From positions 15,525,125 through 15,589,124 of the forward strand of contig CM022672.1 of assembly GCA_012295275.1 (NCBI GenBank): a DNA stretch of 64,000 bases, in the 5' to 3' direction. The stretch's first letter is position 1; the number at the start of each line of letters is the position of its first letter. Origin of the DNA: Chrysomallon squamiferum (Eukaryota > Mollusca > Gastropoda > Neomphalida > Peltospiridae). The notes under the pieces were generated by a model that worked only from the letters and a program-made list of their open reading frames with translations, did not search any database and was not told where the DNA came from. The position numbers were made by a program, and so were the translations under genes. Shown here in pieces: positions 39,401 to 53,500 of the stretch.

Positions 39401-40732
39401 TTTGACTGTTTTTGTTACATTGGTTTATTTATTTATTATTAAACATTTCTTAGGTGTTGTTTGTGTGTGTGTGTGTTTTTGTTTGTTATTTTTTAGATAG
39501 TCTTTAGAATATTTTTATATTATTAAATTTCTTTATTTCTTCCTTACTCCATTTTTAAATTAATTGTAATAAAATGTTCTTAAGTAGATTTGTGTGTTAT
39601 TAGCTCATTAGTACAATGATGCAGTATTTTCAGATCATTTCATAGTAGCTAGGATCATCTTCTATGTTAATATGTTGTAAATGGTTGATCAACTGAGAAT
39701 ATCCACTCCAAGGATTACTATTAACATAGGATATGCTGCTAGTATCTTTCATTTATTATTACGTTTTGTTCGACATTTGTACAATAAAGGCACGAGACAT
39801 AACACGCTAATAATAAAACAAGTGAATAACATTATACAGTATTGACAAAAATCCAAATCGGTTCACCTTAAATAAGCCATATACCTGAATCATTATTTTA
39901 TTCAGTGTTTATTCAGTATTTCGCACATCACTACTCCTTTAGAATTTCTTCAGAACAAGACTTGGCTGTGTTTCAGTGTAATACTTTTTTATTTCTCCCA
40001 CGAATTACGTAGTTATCACCGTTGGTGTTACTCCTTAGCTTCTGTCGAATATGATATTTGTTAACAGGCATCTTTTGAAATTTTCCATACAGTAGGAAGT
40101 ATATCGGAAAGGATATCCTACAAAAAGATAGCGCCGGTTTCATTTGTTTCATTTCAGGAACTAAAATACACTTAATAATAATAATAAAGTAAATAAATAA
40201 ACAATTATAAGCAAAGACTGAATATATTCAACTTTAAAAAACAACCCATCTGACACCCACCCACCCCCAAAAAAGAAGAAATGAATCGGCGGGATAAAAA
40301 TTAAAATTATTACACTGTTTTTTTATTCTCGTCAAAATACGATTTTACGAAATTATTTAATCATAATAATTAACGACAATTATAACAATTTTGTTCAGTT
40401 AATATTTTAATGTAGTCTATTTAAAAATAAATGTACTTAGTGTGTCCATCTGTTTTTAGTTTATATTGTCGTATTTCTCCTTGAAGATCCGTAAATATGT
40501 TCAAATTTTACAACTATTTCATGACACCTTTCAATGGCAAATGGATTTTAATTTGTAGGTTGGATTTTCAGTTCACGAAAAGATAATGCCATGATCAAAA
40601 CTGGTTGTCGTGGCTAGTAAATCGTAACTGGAAACGTAAACTTGTTTTTCAAGATGATGATATATTAATCAAATTAAACACTGAAAAACAAGAACATGTT
40701 AAAACTTCTTTATTTTTATTTATTTATTTATT

Positions 40733-40863
40733 TTATTTTACTTTATTTATGTTTGTATGTATGTGTTATCGTTATCATTATTATTTATTTATTTATTTTA
40801 TTTTACTTTATTTATGTTTGTATGTATGTGTTATCGTTATCATTATTATTTATTTATTTATTT
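40733..40863. repeat. 65-bp tandem duplication
   Basis: TTTATGTTTGTATGTATGTG TTATCGTTATC and flanking T-rich sequence occur twice, 65 bases apart, nearly identical. Open frames across it are repeat artefacts. Confidence 0.85.
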
Positions 40864-42644
40864 ATATTTATTTGTATTATTTGTTTTATTATTATTAATA
40901 TTATTTACCTTTCTTTTTCTTCTTCTTGTTGATGTTGTTGTTGTTTTCATTGTTGTTGTCTAAAATTATTTACACAGATTACCCACTTTTACCATTTTTT
41001 TATTTTATATTTTTGTTTTTATAAATCTAATTTTACTGTGTAAATGTCAGTTTATACTATCTCTATCTTCACCTGAAACTAAATGAAAATTCCTTTTATT
41101 TATTTTAAATAAGCAGACTAAATATAACTGGCAATTCTTTACCTTTTTCGAAATAAATTAATAATGAAAACATTAAAAAGAATAATGATAATTACCAGTT
41201 TCCAGTATCGTGTATATGGATGAGAATTTGTGATTAACAGATCTGATATTTCGGGTTCATCTTCAGATAAAAAAAAAATTATAATAAGGTATAGACATAA
41301 AGCACAACTTTTGTTTAGTATATAAATATGTTTCTTTTCTATACTTTTTCTTCATTTGTTTGTTGTTGTTGTTGTTGTTTTGTTTTTGTTTTTGTTTTTT
41401 TAATTGCATAGTCGTATCATTTTCTTAAAATAAAAATGTAAACATAGGATTTTACGATGTTATTTAATAATAATAATTAACAAAAAATAATAAATAAATA
41501 AATAAATAAAAAATATTTAAAAAAAAAATTAAATAAATAAATAAAATAAAAACATTTATAGCAGTTTTGCTGTTAATATTTTTTCTCACTCTGGTACATG
41601 TATATATGTATAATTGTTTTTATTTATTATTATAAATATTTATTTATTTATATATTTACTTATTTATTATATATATATTTAAATTATAATTAATAATAAT
41701 AACAATAATAAAAGAAGAAACCAAACAAACATTTACTTTGTTAACTGTCAAAAGAAAACAATGAAATTTCCTAGAAATTTTACATACATAAAAAGTATCA
41801 CTTTTATTATTGATAAAAGTCGCGACTGTCATTACCGCTTGACTGGTTCCATTCTCTATCCATTTCCGCTTGCGCAGTCATTTCTTTCAGCAGACATCAT
41901 TATGACAATACTGACGATTACCAGTATAAACATAAAACGAAGTGGAATCATTGCTACTTTTGAAAATAAACATATATGTTTGTTTATTAACACCTCCATA
42001 TCTTCTTCTTATTTATACACTTATAAAGTATCTGGTGAATTTTAGACGGCTTCATTTTAGTCAAAGGAGGAAAATAAATAAATAATGAAAACAAAAAAAA
42101 CAAAACAAAAAAACAAACAAACAAAACAAAACCAAAAAAAAGAAAAAAAGAGAAAAAACGCAGAAGGAAGAAATATTTTAATTAACATGAGATTTAATAA
42201 CATAATGAAAACAGATAAGATAATGACATTTTTTTATTTTTTTTTTTATTTTTTAAAAATACCAGCTGTTAAGCTACCCTTGTTTGATTAGCAGAAATGG
42301 ATATTTTATGTGAAGCTTCCCACGGAGATGTAAACAGTCTGGATAAAAATAAGAAGTAAAACATAAAAAGAAAAAACTAACAGGAAAGTCTAGACTGAAA
42401 AAAGAAAAAACAAGTTTATAATGATTGTATTGTAGGAAACTTGATAAATAAATAAATACATAAAATTTATTTTTAGAGTGTCATTAGCATAATATATTTT
42501 TTTAGCATAATATATATAATTCAGTAAATTAGACCTCTAATCGTAAAAGTGAATTTATTGTTTTGGTTATATTCGGTAAAGAGTATAATATGTAAATGAG
42601 TATATAGATAGCCGATATAGCTGGGGTAGTTCATGGTTTATGTT

Positions 42645-42777
42645 ACCAAGGGAAATAACCCATTTTAAGCAGTTGTGTTTTCTACAAAAGCAGTTGCCTG
42701 TGCTTATAAACTCTATAGTACGAGAGAGGGGCCCAGACAGCTATGCGGTATTTCGGGGACGGGCCAAGATATCAAAG

Positions 42778-42821
<44 letters not shown>

Positions 42822-42909
42822 CTTCAATACTGAGCACCAAAAAGGGATTCTAGAAATCAAGCCTGCCTTGGTCTGGTGATTTAAAGAAAAAGTAAGGTGT
42901 TCCCTTGGT
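42645..42909. mobile_element. Possible MITE-like element with short terminal inverted repeats
   Basis: ACCAAGGGAA (42645-42654) and its exact complement TTCCCTTGGT (42900-42909) bracket a 265-bp segment that is less AT-rich than its flanks and holds a (CA)n tract. No coding capacity. The outer motif ACCAAGGGAAATAAC resembles a motif I recall as frequent in mollusc repeats. A 10-bp match alone could be chance. Confidence 0.3.
42784..42820. repeat. (CA)n microsatellite
   Basis: Pure CA tract inside the candidate MITE-like element at 42.6-42.9 kb. Confidence 0.95.
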
Positions 42910-44786
42910 GGACCAGACTATAATCCCTCGCGGTTACAGTCATTTAGAGAGAGAGAGAGATAACAAGCGGTATTAATAACAAATAGAACAATTTATTTTT
43001 AGCTGCAATAAAATTAGAATTAAAACTATTTTCAGCTGCAATAAATTTAAAATTAAAACTACTTTTAGCTGTGAGATTCTCTATTAATAATCAGGCGAGC
43101 ATGCCTGCATGCCTGTGAGTGTGTATATGTGGGTTGTTTTAATTGTTATTATTACTTTCGTTTAATAAAATATATTTTTCATTATATATAAATCGATATA
43201 TTACGTTTTTATAATATTACAAGAAACTATTTTAGCTGTTTCTCTTATTTGAGACGTTCCCTAAATGCCGTTCATTTTTCTAGTCATATTTTCATTAAAA
43301 TGTAAATTTGCTTATAAAAAAATTTATTCTGTTAGTTATTTTATTTTTTCGTTAATTTTGTCTAATCAACAAGTCTGGATCCAGATTTTTAGAAAAGAGC
43401 GGTGTCACACTTATGATGGATTATTTTTCAAGATGAATTGAGTTTCCTTACAAAGAAACAGAAAATGTCGGCAGGCAAAACATTAATGTTTGCATATAAT
43501 GTACCTCATTTCTTTGTGATACCTATATATTTTGACTCGTTATTAAGTTTTTTTTTTTAATATTTAGATTTATTTTTCCTTATGATTTTATTTAAATGAA
43601 TTGATTGATATCAGAATTTGGAGTCACTATGTTTCAGTTTCAAAAATAAACTCAACAAACTGAGTTGATAACAGCATCGTAATCTCCGATTCATTTTCGT
43701 TTAATCTACACAGAAACAGATTTTAGGTTTTGTTTCAGTAGTTTGTAGATTAATTTTCTACAGATAAATATGTTTACGTGTAAAACAACATGACTGATAA
43801 TTCCTAAAAAGTTAAGACTGCTGTGATTAATTGTTGATAATATGTTTAAATAACCACACCTGAAAACTGTAGTTCAGTATTCTAATTTAAAAAAATATTT
43901 TTTTATTTTTTATTATTATTATTATTATTTTAAAATTAATAAATTTAACATTAGTTTATAATAAGGAAATATGAAAGTGATATTCAAATTTTATATATTA
44001 CATATATTTCAGATTTAGATTATAGTAAAATTATTATTTTTATTTTTTCGACTATTTAATTTTCTGTAGACGCTAGGTCTAACTTAGACTGCATTTAATT
44101 TTTTTATTTTTATTTTTATTTTTTTTATTTATTCATCAGGTCATCATCATCATTTTATTATTATTTTTTCTCATACTCACAGACACATACTAACAAAAAT
44201 ACACATATATATTCACCCATAAGCAAAGTTCCTTTTAGGATAGACCTACTTGATCTAAAATATTTCATTTGATATTAAAATATCATTAAATCAAATGGAA
44301 ATTGTGTCTAAGTCCATTAAGCTATATATTTTTGTTTTGTTTTGCTGTTATTGTTTTCAGTTGTTTTGTTTTCCTGCTAAAAGCTAGAATCTAGTTAGAT
44401 CATAACTTAACTGACTTTATTTTGGATATATATTTTCAATCACAGTCTTTTTATTTTTCAAAAATGTAACAGGCAGTAATAATAAGCAAGATTTTATCGA
44501 ATTTCCAACCGAGTATATAAACTGAAAAACATACAAACAAACAAACAACGAAATAAATAAATACAAATATTAATATGTTTAAATGTTTCTCATTGATATA
44601 ATAACAGGTACAAGCAAATCTAGAGAAATGGTTAATCTATCGACTTTTAAATAATTATTCACCTCCACGTCGGAGCTTCTTGCCGTTGTTCGCAATATAA
44701 AAAGATACTCCAGTACTTAAAAATGATTTCATCTTCAAAATAACGACATTTCCGTACAACCTTTTTCCAGAAATCTTGCAGGTTTA

Positions 44787-44824
<38 letters not shown>

Positions 44825-45559
44825 AATAAAATCATTAACCGATTTATTTTGTTATATTTAAAATAAATACTCTGTGTACATCAGTTTTATAGTTACTAAA
44901 AGTGTAGGCCATTGTACGTATATGTATGCGTGCGTGTGTATGTGTTGTGTGTAATGTGTATATACCTATGTATGTAAGAGTGTGTGTGTGTCTGTTAATA
45001 TGTACATGTATATATGTGTGTAAATATTTTACTCTATATGTACGTTCAGTCAATGTATTGGTTTTCTTATTTATAATTTTATTAATGTTATTAGCTGCAT
45101 ACATTATTCTCCAGAAGTCACCGGTGCAATGAACTGTTTAAATAAATACACACTTAAACCTGTAGTTCAGTCTTATTTACATATTAAATAAGAAGAAGAA
45201 GAAGAAGATCAAGAAGAAGAACTTTAAGAATAATTTATTATTATTATATTAATAATATTAAGGTTACTTTGGGTTATATCAGTTTTACACAGACATAAAT
45301 ACATACATACACACACACATACACATACATACATACTAATAATATAAATAATCATAGTACATAAATCAGTAAATAAATATTTAGTTATGGATATAATTAA
45401 TTACAAGTCCATTATTAATGCTTATATTTTAAGACTGGTGTTAAAAATCCATATTAAATCCAATAAAACCACCAGTATTCTCTGCGTCACTGATAATAAC
45501 TTAAGCACATTCCATATCTGTCACTAAATATTAATATCATCCATTACTGTTGCCTACAT

Positions 45560-46469
45560 TAATAGAAATATGCATGTCACCACGTCTAAAACGCAGCTGC
45601 CACTAACGAGTAACAACTGGTCGATATTGCCGATCACGTGATCATATCCAGCTTTGTTCGCAATCCGGATTTTAAGTCGTGAGAATAAAATAATAATCAT
45701 TATTTGTTAATACGTTTGCCAGTGAAAAGAGAGCCCCCTTTTAATTTTAGGGATGACCACTGTGTGATATCGCGCCGTTTATTCAAAGCCTCTGGTATCA
45801 AACCAGTTTTTAACGACAACGTATACTTGTCGTCTGCTTTTATTTCAACGTACACTCGCCGCTTCGTGCGGGTTATGTTTACTATCGCGTGTCTGTGACA
45901 GGAGTGTATACCATTGACTGAATTCACGAAAAAGAAAGAAAGAAAAGAAAAGAAAAGAAAAAAGAAGAAGAAAATTACATTAAAGTCAACACGAAATATT
46001 GTTGTGACAAGCTATTAACGGGTGTCGTCTGATATCGCAGGCTTGAACGAGGCACAGTGCCAAGGTCTGTATGCATATCTAAGTATATGCTGGTATCTAC
46101 GTATATACACTGCGTGTAGGCCAAGGGTACACAGGCGTCGATATTACCGGGTTGTCATTTCATATAAACACTGGGAACCGATGTGCCTGGCTAAGTGAAG
46201 CAGCAACACTGGATAAAAGGATTATTACTTTTACCTTCTTCCTTTCTCTGCGGGTTTCATCTTTTTTTCTTTTCTTATTTTTAAACCAACAAGGACCGAA
46301 GAGAAGGTTGTTATGAATATCGAATACAAGGAAATAATACACAAGAGTGTATAAAATACGGGTGATAACAGCTTCTAGAAACGGAGTCTTGTTTTGTGGC
46401 ATATCTAGTCGTGACGTTGTATTTATTTCTGTTTGATGTCAGTTCAGTATCTTAACGATGTGCTTATAG
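45560..46469 (+). promoter_or_regulatory. CpG-retaining upstream region of the HOPX-like gene (promoter / 5' leader)
   Basis: This stretch is visibly less AT-rich than its surroundings and dense in CpG (for example ATATCGCGCCG near 45770 and CACTCGCCGCTTCGTGCG near 45853). It ends at the first exon. A 12-bp perfect palindrome, GATCACGTGATC (45632-45643), contains an E-box CACGTG. I cannot place the transcription start or decide whether an additional leader exon exists. Confidence 0.45.
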
Positions 46470-46664
46470 ATGGAGATTCTGTCACACAGTATGGCTGACA
46501 ACACGGGTATACACGCACACTTGACCCCAGCACACCTGCTGCCGAAAATCAGCATGGATCAAATGAGGAAGTTGGAAGTAAATTTCAAACAGAATAGAAA
46601 CCCGTCAGATCTAGAAATATGCATAATATCAGCGGAGGTGGGCATTTCAGAAGAAGATACTAAG
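46470..46664 (+). CDS. HOPX: HOPX-like homeodomain-only protein, exon 1
   Basis: Encodes residues 1-65 of 90. An N-terminal extension (about 28 residues) is followed by helices 1 and 2 of a homeodomain: MDQMRKLEVNFKQNRNP then CIISAEVGISEEDTK. This aligns with human HOPX (EDQVEILEYNF, CLIAAEAGLSEEETQ). The donor AAG|GTAAGA is phase 0, at the intron position between homeodomain residues 46 and 47. The second in-frame ATG (46491, MADN) has A at -3 and G at +4 and is the better initiation context, which would give 83 residues; human HOPX has 73. Vertebrate HOPX does not bind DNA directly but modulates SRF and chromatin partners in the nucleus; whether that holds here is inference. The open frame past 46664 is intron. 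Confidence 0.9.
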
Positions 46665-47178
46665 GTAAGAATGACCAAAGCTGAATTAGAAAGAGACAGG
46701 AGAATAATAATAAAGTTAATAGAGAAATAAAATAAATACATCTCGAAAAGTATATTTTCCTGTCTTTATCTCGAGAATTTTACTGTAATTTTTAAACGAA
46801 TTTTTAAAATTTTATTATTATTTCTCTTTTCTTTTTTTTCTTTTTTTTTTTTTTTTTTTTGAAATTATATTCAGTATGAATGAATGAATGAATAAAAACT
46901 AATAACACAAATAATTATACTGAATGACGAACAAATTTATTGATATTCGTTATTCTAACGCAGAACTGAAGCAATCCATTTACGAGTTTAATTTCGAGAC
47001 AACAAAAAATGGTTGAACTTTCTGACGCATTTATATAAAAACGTTGTGACATTTTGTTACACAATGCTCTATTACTGCAGGGCTTACTAATTATAGATTG
47101 GTATTCTGTTTTAATTTATGACGATTTAATGGTGAAAGACTTCAGCAGTTCTGTACATGAGTAAATGTAATGGTATTA

Positions 47179-47181
<3 letters not shown>

Positions 47182-47235
<54 letters not shown>
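47182..47235. repeat. (GT)n microsatellite
   Basis: 27 uninterrupted GT units in the HOPX-like intron, about 520 bases after its donor. Confidence 0.95.
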
Positions 47236-47240
<5 letters not shown>

Positions 47241-49196
47241 TGTGTTTATGTCTGTCTGAATTTATGTATATATATCTGTGTATTCATATGTATGTGGTGT
47301 TGGTGTGTATTGCTTTAGACAAAATATTTATTCACGTCATACCAGCTTTTCATTATTAATTTTAATGACCACTGCTACAGTCAAGCAAATCCATTGATTT
47401 ATGTCTTGTTCTAAACAGTGCTCCGCCAAAAGTGTATTTAATATCGATCAACAACAACAAGTTATTGATTTCTATAGACAGTGAGTTGTGGTCTGACTAG
47501 CTAGTTCAGTGCTAGCGAAGAAAACTAAAGATGTTTTTAACGTCAAATACAAAGATTGTGTTGCCAAGTTTGTAGCAGACGAGAGTTTATTACAGGCAGG
47601 AAAAAAACTAATTCTACATTTATATATTAACAACTTTCAAAAGAAAAGAAAGATGAATAAATATTCAATTTGTGTTATAGACAAAGCTGTGTACACTATG
47701 CCTATTTAGGGCCTAATATTGCTTCTTAATATTAATAATAATAATAATAATAATACATTTTTTTTTAAAAACTACAAAGAAATAACTACAATATTTATAT
47801 AATTTTGCTTTTCAGTAAACAGCATATATTATTTTGTTGTCGTCAAACAAACACTATAATATTATATAGGCGAATTAATATTTTTCAGAAATGCTAACAA
47901 AACTGTGAAATAGTCCTGTAGCGGACCTGTGTGTGGAACAAGAACATACAGAGCATATTCGTTCCTCTGCAGACGTTTTTTGACCATTATCTTAGTAATG
48001 AATAATTATTATAACAAAAATCAAGTAAAATTACGGACTATTTCCATCCACATGCTTATAATTTCAGCGTCAGACTGTATGCTAAATGAAAATTAATCGA
48101 CTTTTCGTTTTAATTATTACATTGTTCACAGAGTTTAATCCCAGGCGAAATATCGACCAGTGCCAGTGCACTAAACAGGCAACAGAAGGTAGTTTCCAAG
48201 TTCTTTGTTGTACGCTGAAGTGTCTGAAATCGATCCGACAACAAGACGATTCATGAGCACAGCACGACAGAAAGAAAAATGTTCATTTTACTAAATATAT
48301 CCACGCGTGCAACAAAATTTGATGTGTTTACCACGTGCACAAAAACGATTACGCATTAGTTGTGAGGAAAGCCTTTGTCCAATCACTCCAGATAATTGGT
48401 GAAAGAATATTTTAATACTTCCTTTTTCATGTTACGAAATCACCTATTTATATTTTTTCAGAAGATATTGCTTTTATTCACAATATTTTATATATATATA
48501 TAGTTTTATTTTCATTTTTGCAGAAGTAATAATTATCTATTTATTTATTTTATTAGTATTATTATTTTATTATTATTTTATTAGTATTATTATTATTATT
48601 ATTATTATTATTTTTTTTTTCCCTTATCGTAGGAAATTATATATTTTTGGCATCAAAATTACGTATATAAAGATTTAAATATTTGTGTTTTTATAGTCGA
48701 AATAGTTGACTAAATAAGCTGTTTAGTAAACATCGTTAGGAAGTCCATCAATTGTAATCTTTTCAGATCTTAAATCCGATTAGCAAACTCACTGAATTTT
48801 CTTGGTTTAACATTCCAGCTCTTATGTTATCAATCGATTTGATAAGTGGTGGGTGACCTGAACGAAGGTGTATTAACATAGATAGTTATTAATAAACGGT
48901 AAATAAACAGTTATTTTTATATATATATATATATATATGACATATGATAGTATGACTGAAACTGGGGTCTTGTTTCAGTTATATATATATCTATATCGTG
49001 TCTGTAGCACTGTAATAATACAAGACATGGATATACAATAAACGCAGTGTTAACAAGGTTCAGTGTAACAGAGAGAGCGGGCATGGGTCACCTAATGCTT
49101 CTTTTGTCAGATCCTTGACTGTGAGCAGATGTGACCTGAATAACTCAGCAGGGATAATTCGGTGATCAGTGAAAGCTAGGATCTGTTTATAATTGC

Positions 49197-49233
<37 letters not shown>

Positions 49234-50504
49234 CGTGTTTGTGTGAAATTGTATTTATTGGATGTGTGTGATGTGTGTGCGTGTGTGTGTGCATGTTTGT
49301 ATGCATATATGTACACAATCTATACCTTGATTTGTATGTATGTATGTACATAATCTGTACATTGATTTGTATGCAGGTATGTACATAATCTATACGTTGA
49401 TTTGCATGTAGTTAGGTACATTATCTATACCTTGACTTGTCTTCAGTATAAACTAATAATTTAACACAAAGTGGTTTGTTTATTTTTAAGTAAAAAGAAG
49501 ATTAAAACAAACTATGTTCTGCTTCGTTTTACTAAACATCAGCTGTTAATCATTATTCGCTACAGCAATGTCATATCTGTTTATGAAAAAGCAAAAGCAT
49601 TTTTTTTTTTATACGAGCACTGAATTGCAACCACAGGAAGTGTTTTTGTTTATTATCATTACATATTTGTAATTAAGGCTATTAAAGATACACCACATAC
49701 ACACGAGGACAAATACATACAGATCCTACACACACAGTGTCCACGTAACATTACAGACACATATAAACTTGCCCTGCTGGATTTAAGCAAATCAGTAACT
49801 CAGTCAATATAAAACGGGATTTAATTATGCGATATTACAAATCGTTTTTCATAAATCATTTAACACGAGCAACACCTATATATTTAAACATGGATACGAG
49901 CATTTCCATTATAAGTAGACAGAAAACGGAATATTTGTATGCGATAAACAGAACTGTTTTCCATTACGAATCGTTTTTGCAAACCATTTAATACGAACAA
50001 TGCTTACACGCATGTAAAATCATTATCACCAGAACAGTAGTCTATGTTATATTACATAGTCGTAGCATTCATGCTTAACTAATAGTAAAACGACAAGAAC
50101 GACAATGTCGTGAATACCATCATTGTATACCCTGACGTTTTGACAAACAGTAGTTAATTTGTTATGTATGTCATTTCGGGGACTGCTAGTACTCCGAAAC
50201 AAACAATGTCAACGGTAAAGAGATTAACTGGGGATTAATTCCACATTCACAATATACTGTTTGTTACGGTAATTACAGAAGACGATATAATTTTTTGATC
50301 AGACACTGTTCTTTCAATTCTTTTCTTCCGTTCTCTCTTTTGTTGCTTTGTTAATAAGAGTCGTGTGTGCCGCAGAGACTTGTTTTTATTTGTTATGAAA
50401 GTCTAACCCGAGATCTTGATAATAAATATTATAAAGTTACGGATAAAATGTTTAATATTTAATAGCATATGTTTTTATGTTTTATTCTTTATTATTATTA
50501 TTAC

Positions 50505-50537
<33 letters not shown>

Positions 50538-53500
50538 ATGAGTGGAGAGGGAAGATTTATCTTAATTATTTTTTCTCCCACCCCAAGACCATTTCCTTTT
50601 TCTTTTTTCCCCTCCCTGCATACATATTCACTCACAAATACACCATTCTCTTACTCTGGGAAATAAAACATCTGGACGAAAATGATGTCTATATCTACAT
50701 ACTTTTCATGTTTACTTTTCATTCAGTTATTTTGTTTAGTCATTATCTTCAAGATTGTCTGTACATGAACCTTCACAGGATTTGTTAGACTGACAAAACC
50801 AGTAGAACTTGAACTAACAAACTAGAACATGTTCAGTACCATTTCAACCTCTTTGGTGTTTTTCATCAGCTTTTTGTCACGTACAGTTTTCCTTAACATT
50901 TCTCTGCCGTTTATTTAATCTGTAATAACATAACTATAAAGTATGAGATTTATTTATTTATTTTTTTAAGAGATATAAATACTGTAGTGAACAATTGTTT
51001 TTAAAATTCATTTGTCTACTACTACTATTAATTAAGCTTGAATAATACGATTAATTAGCTTTTGTGTATACTAGCAGCTGGTAGCTATGAACAATATGTT
51101 GAGACAAAAAAGCTTATGCACCGTATAAAAGTTTTTAGTTCATTTTTTTTTTCTAGGTACATTTTATACATTCATGCAGTTTGTAAAAGATTAAAAAAAA
51201 AAAAAAAAAAAAAGCTGTCTTTCCCACACTGATTTGAAAATGCAAGGTCATGGTTAGTTTTGTGAGAGTTCTGTACATTTTACTATGATTCATTTCTGCA
51301 CACTCGTAACACGTTGCTCGCTTTTGTACTCGCTGACATAAAGTCATTTTATTTACGGAACATTTTCTGTGTAAACCTCTTTTTTCTTTACTTTTGTTTG
51401 TTGATAGGTTAACATACTTACAGTAAGTTTGTACCGCCTGCGTTAGATGTATGTTCGTTCGTATAAACAAAGAAACAGACAACGTGTTGTAGTTATATAC
51501 ATTCATACATAACTAACATATGTATCAAGGTGTGTGTGTGTGTGTGTACGTACATATGCAAACATATATTCACAGGATATCTGCCTATACGTACATATAT
51601 ATATATATATATATATACAGACATACACACACATATGTACATGCATACATCATAATAGTAATAAAAAGATAGATAATAAATAAAAACACACTGAGATGTG
51701 TCAGAGCCCGAGGCTGGTTGGTTGACAGTTATGAACAGATTAAATGTACATGAAAACCATGGTTTAGGATGCATATAAATTTATAGTTTTAAATCGACCT
51801 TTTTCTTTTTCTTCTTCGTATTAATCTTATTTTATTATTATTGTTATTATTCATTAAGGAAAATACAGCAGATAGCAATAGCAATATATATATATATATA
51901 TATTCTTGAAACAGTGAAATAAAAAAACCTGATTATTCATATACACACATCTATATGCATGCATACATAACAAAAACACATGCACAAACACACTCATATC
52001 AAATTATAAACTTATTCAGAAAGGAAAATGTTCTGCATCCATACGGAAACGACGGATGCTAACACGGTGCCGTCTACAGTATGTTTAAAAACTAAATATA
52101 TTCCTACTTATTTTTTAATGCACAGGGAAGATTTCTGTGTTTTAAATTACTAGCAAAAGAAAAAAACACTATAAGTATGTCCAGAAAAAACCCAAAACAC
52201 ACATTCATCTGCATTAGAGTGTTGATACAACTGTTGGTCGTCTACATTTGACCATTGTTCAGTTAAATCAACATGGCCACTAATGGTCTCAGAACCACAA
52301 ATGGTTTTAATTTATTTTAAGGCAACTTAAAAAAAACAAATAATAATAATAAACTGATAAAGAAAAAATATTTACCCGGATTTGCAGAATTATCATTTTA
52401 GCTTTATAGTTACAAAATAAATAAATAAATAAAAATAATAATAAATAAATAAATAAATAAAATAAAATAAATTTTAAATTAGTTTTCACTGGAACTGTTA
52501 AAAGACATGCATCACAAATATTCAGATATTTCTTATCCGAAATCATTTGTGGGAGGGTACAAATGAATCAGTACATAATTATACAAACAATGCTTTACCT
52601 TAAAAAAGTATATTATCGAAGCTTTTTACGGATTTGGGTTAATGCATTGTCTACCGGTACCTTTTTGTATTTATTTATAATTTATTTTATATTTTACATA
52701 TTGTGTTCTTTTACCGTCATTTTTTTTTATATGTATCTTTTTTTAAAATTTTATTAATCATCTTCATTATTATTGTTGCTGTTATTATTGTTGTTGTTGT
52801 TATAATTATAATTATAATTATAATTATTGTTATTGTTATTGTTATTGTTATTGTTATTATTGTTATTATAATAATGATTATTATTACTGTAAAGTGCCTA
52901 ACATGTTTTGGCGCTTGTTTGTTGACAGTTAGAACTCTTAAACCGGACCAAATCTGGTTCAGAGTAAAGGTGACTGACTCATTTTTGCGATAATTTTCAC
53001 CAATTAGGCTAGCCCTAACATAAATTATACATGCTATTCCTGCCAACTGATCGTAATCTCCAGCCTTCTACACATCTGACATTTTGATTCATAGAAACGT
53101 TTGATATATAATCTTTAACTGCTGATAAGGACAGAGATATTCACGGAATACGGTGGTGTGTTTACGTCAAATCTTTCTGATCGTGCAGAATGATTTAAAA
53201 GAGTGGACTTGCTTCCTTAATAACGAGCTGACCATTGTTGATCTCAACAACGCTACGACAGAATGGACTCTAAAAAATTTGCAAAACACGTAAACAACGA
53301 TAATGAAAAGACGCTGACGTTTTTGTTATTAGATCGACGTTCCAACGTCTTAATGGACCATTCTTGTGACAGGGTTGAATAAGTCCATTATTGTGGATGT
53401 TGCTTGTCATATAACGATAATACCTACCTGCGCCACCCACCATTTGTTTATGGAAATATCCATATACTTCAAGTCCCTTCGAGTGACATCTTAATATATT

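Larger units (their letters stand above)
39400..45559. other. Intergenic region between the divergent MGAT2-like and HOPX-like genes
   Basis: About 6 kb with clearly more CpG than the DNA to its left, T-rich and TTTA-type simple repeats and the possible MITE-like element. No coding exon recognised. Confidence 0.6.

Noticed and set aside
40605-40963. Three overlapping plus-strand frames
   Set aside because: All arise from TTTA/TTTG repeats and the 65-bp tandem duplication.
46160-46402. 80-codon minus-strand frame in the HOPX-like upstream region
   Set aside because: No family resemblance; lies in the probable promoter/leader of the plus-strand gene.
52703-53046. Overlapping frames on both strands
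   Set aside because: Produced by ATT/GTT trinucleotide repeats (poly-Ile/Val/Thr translations).
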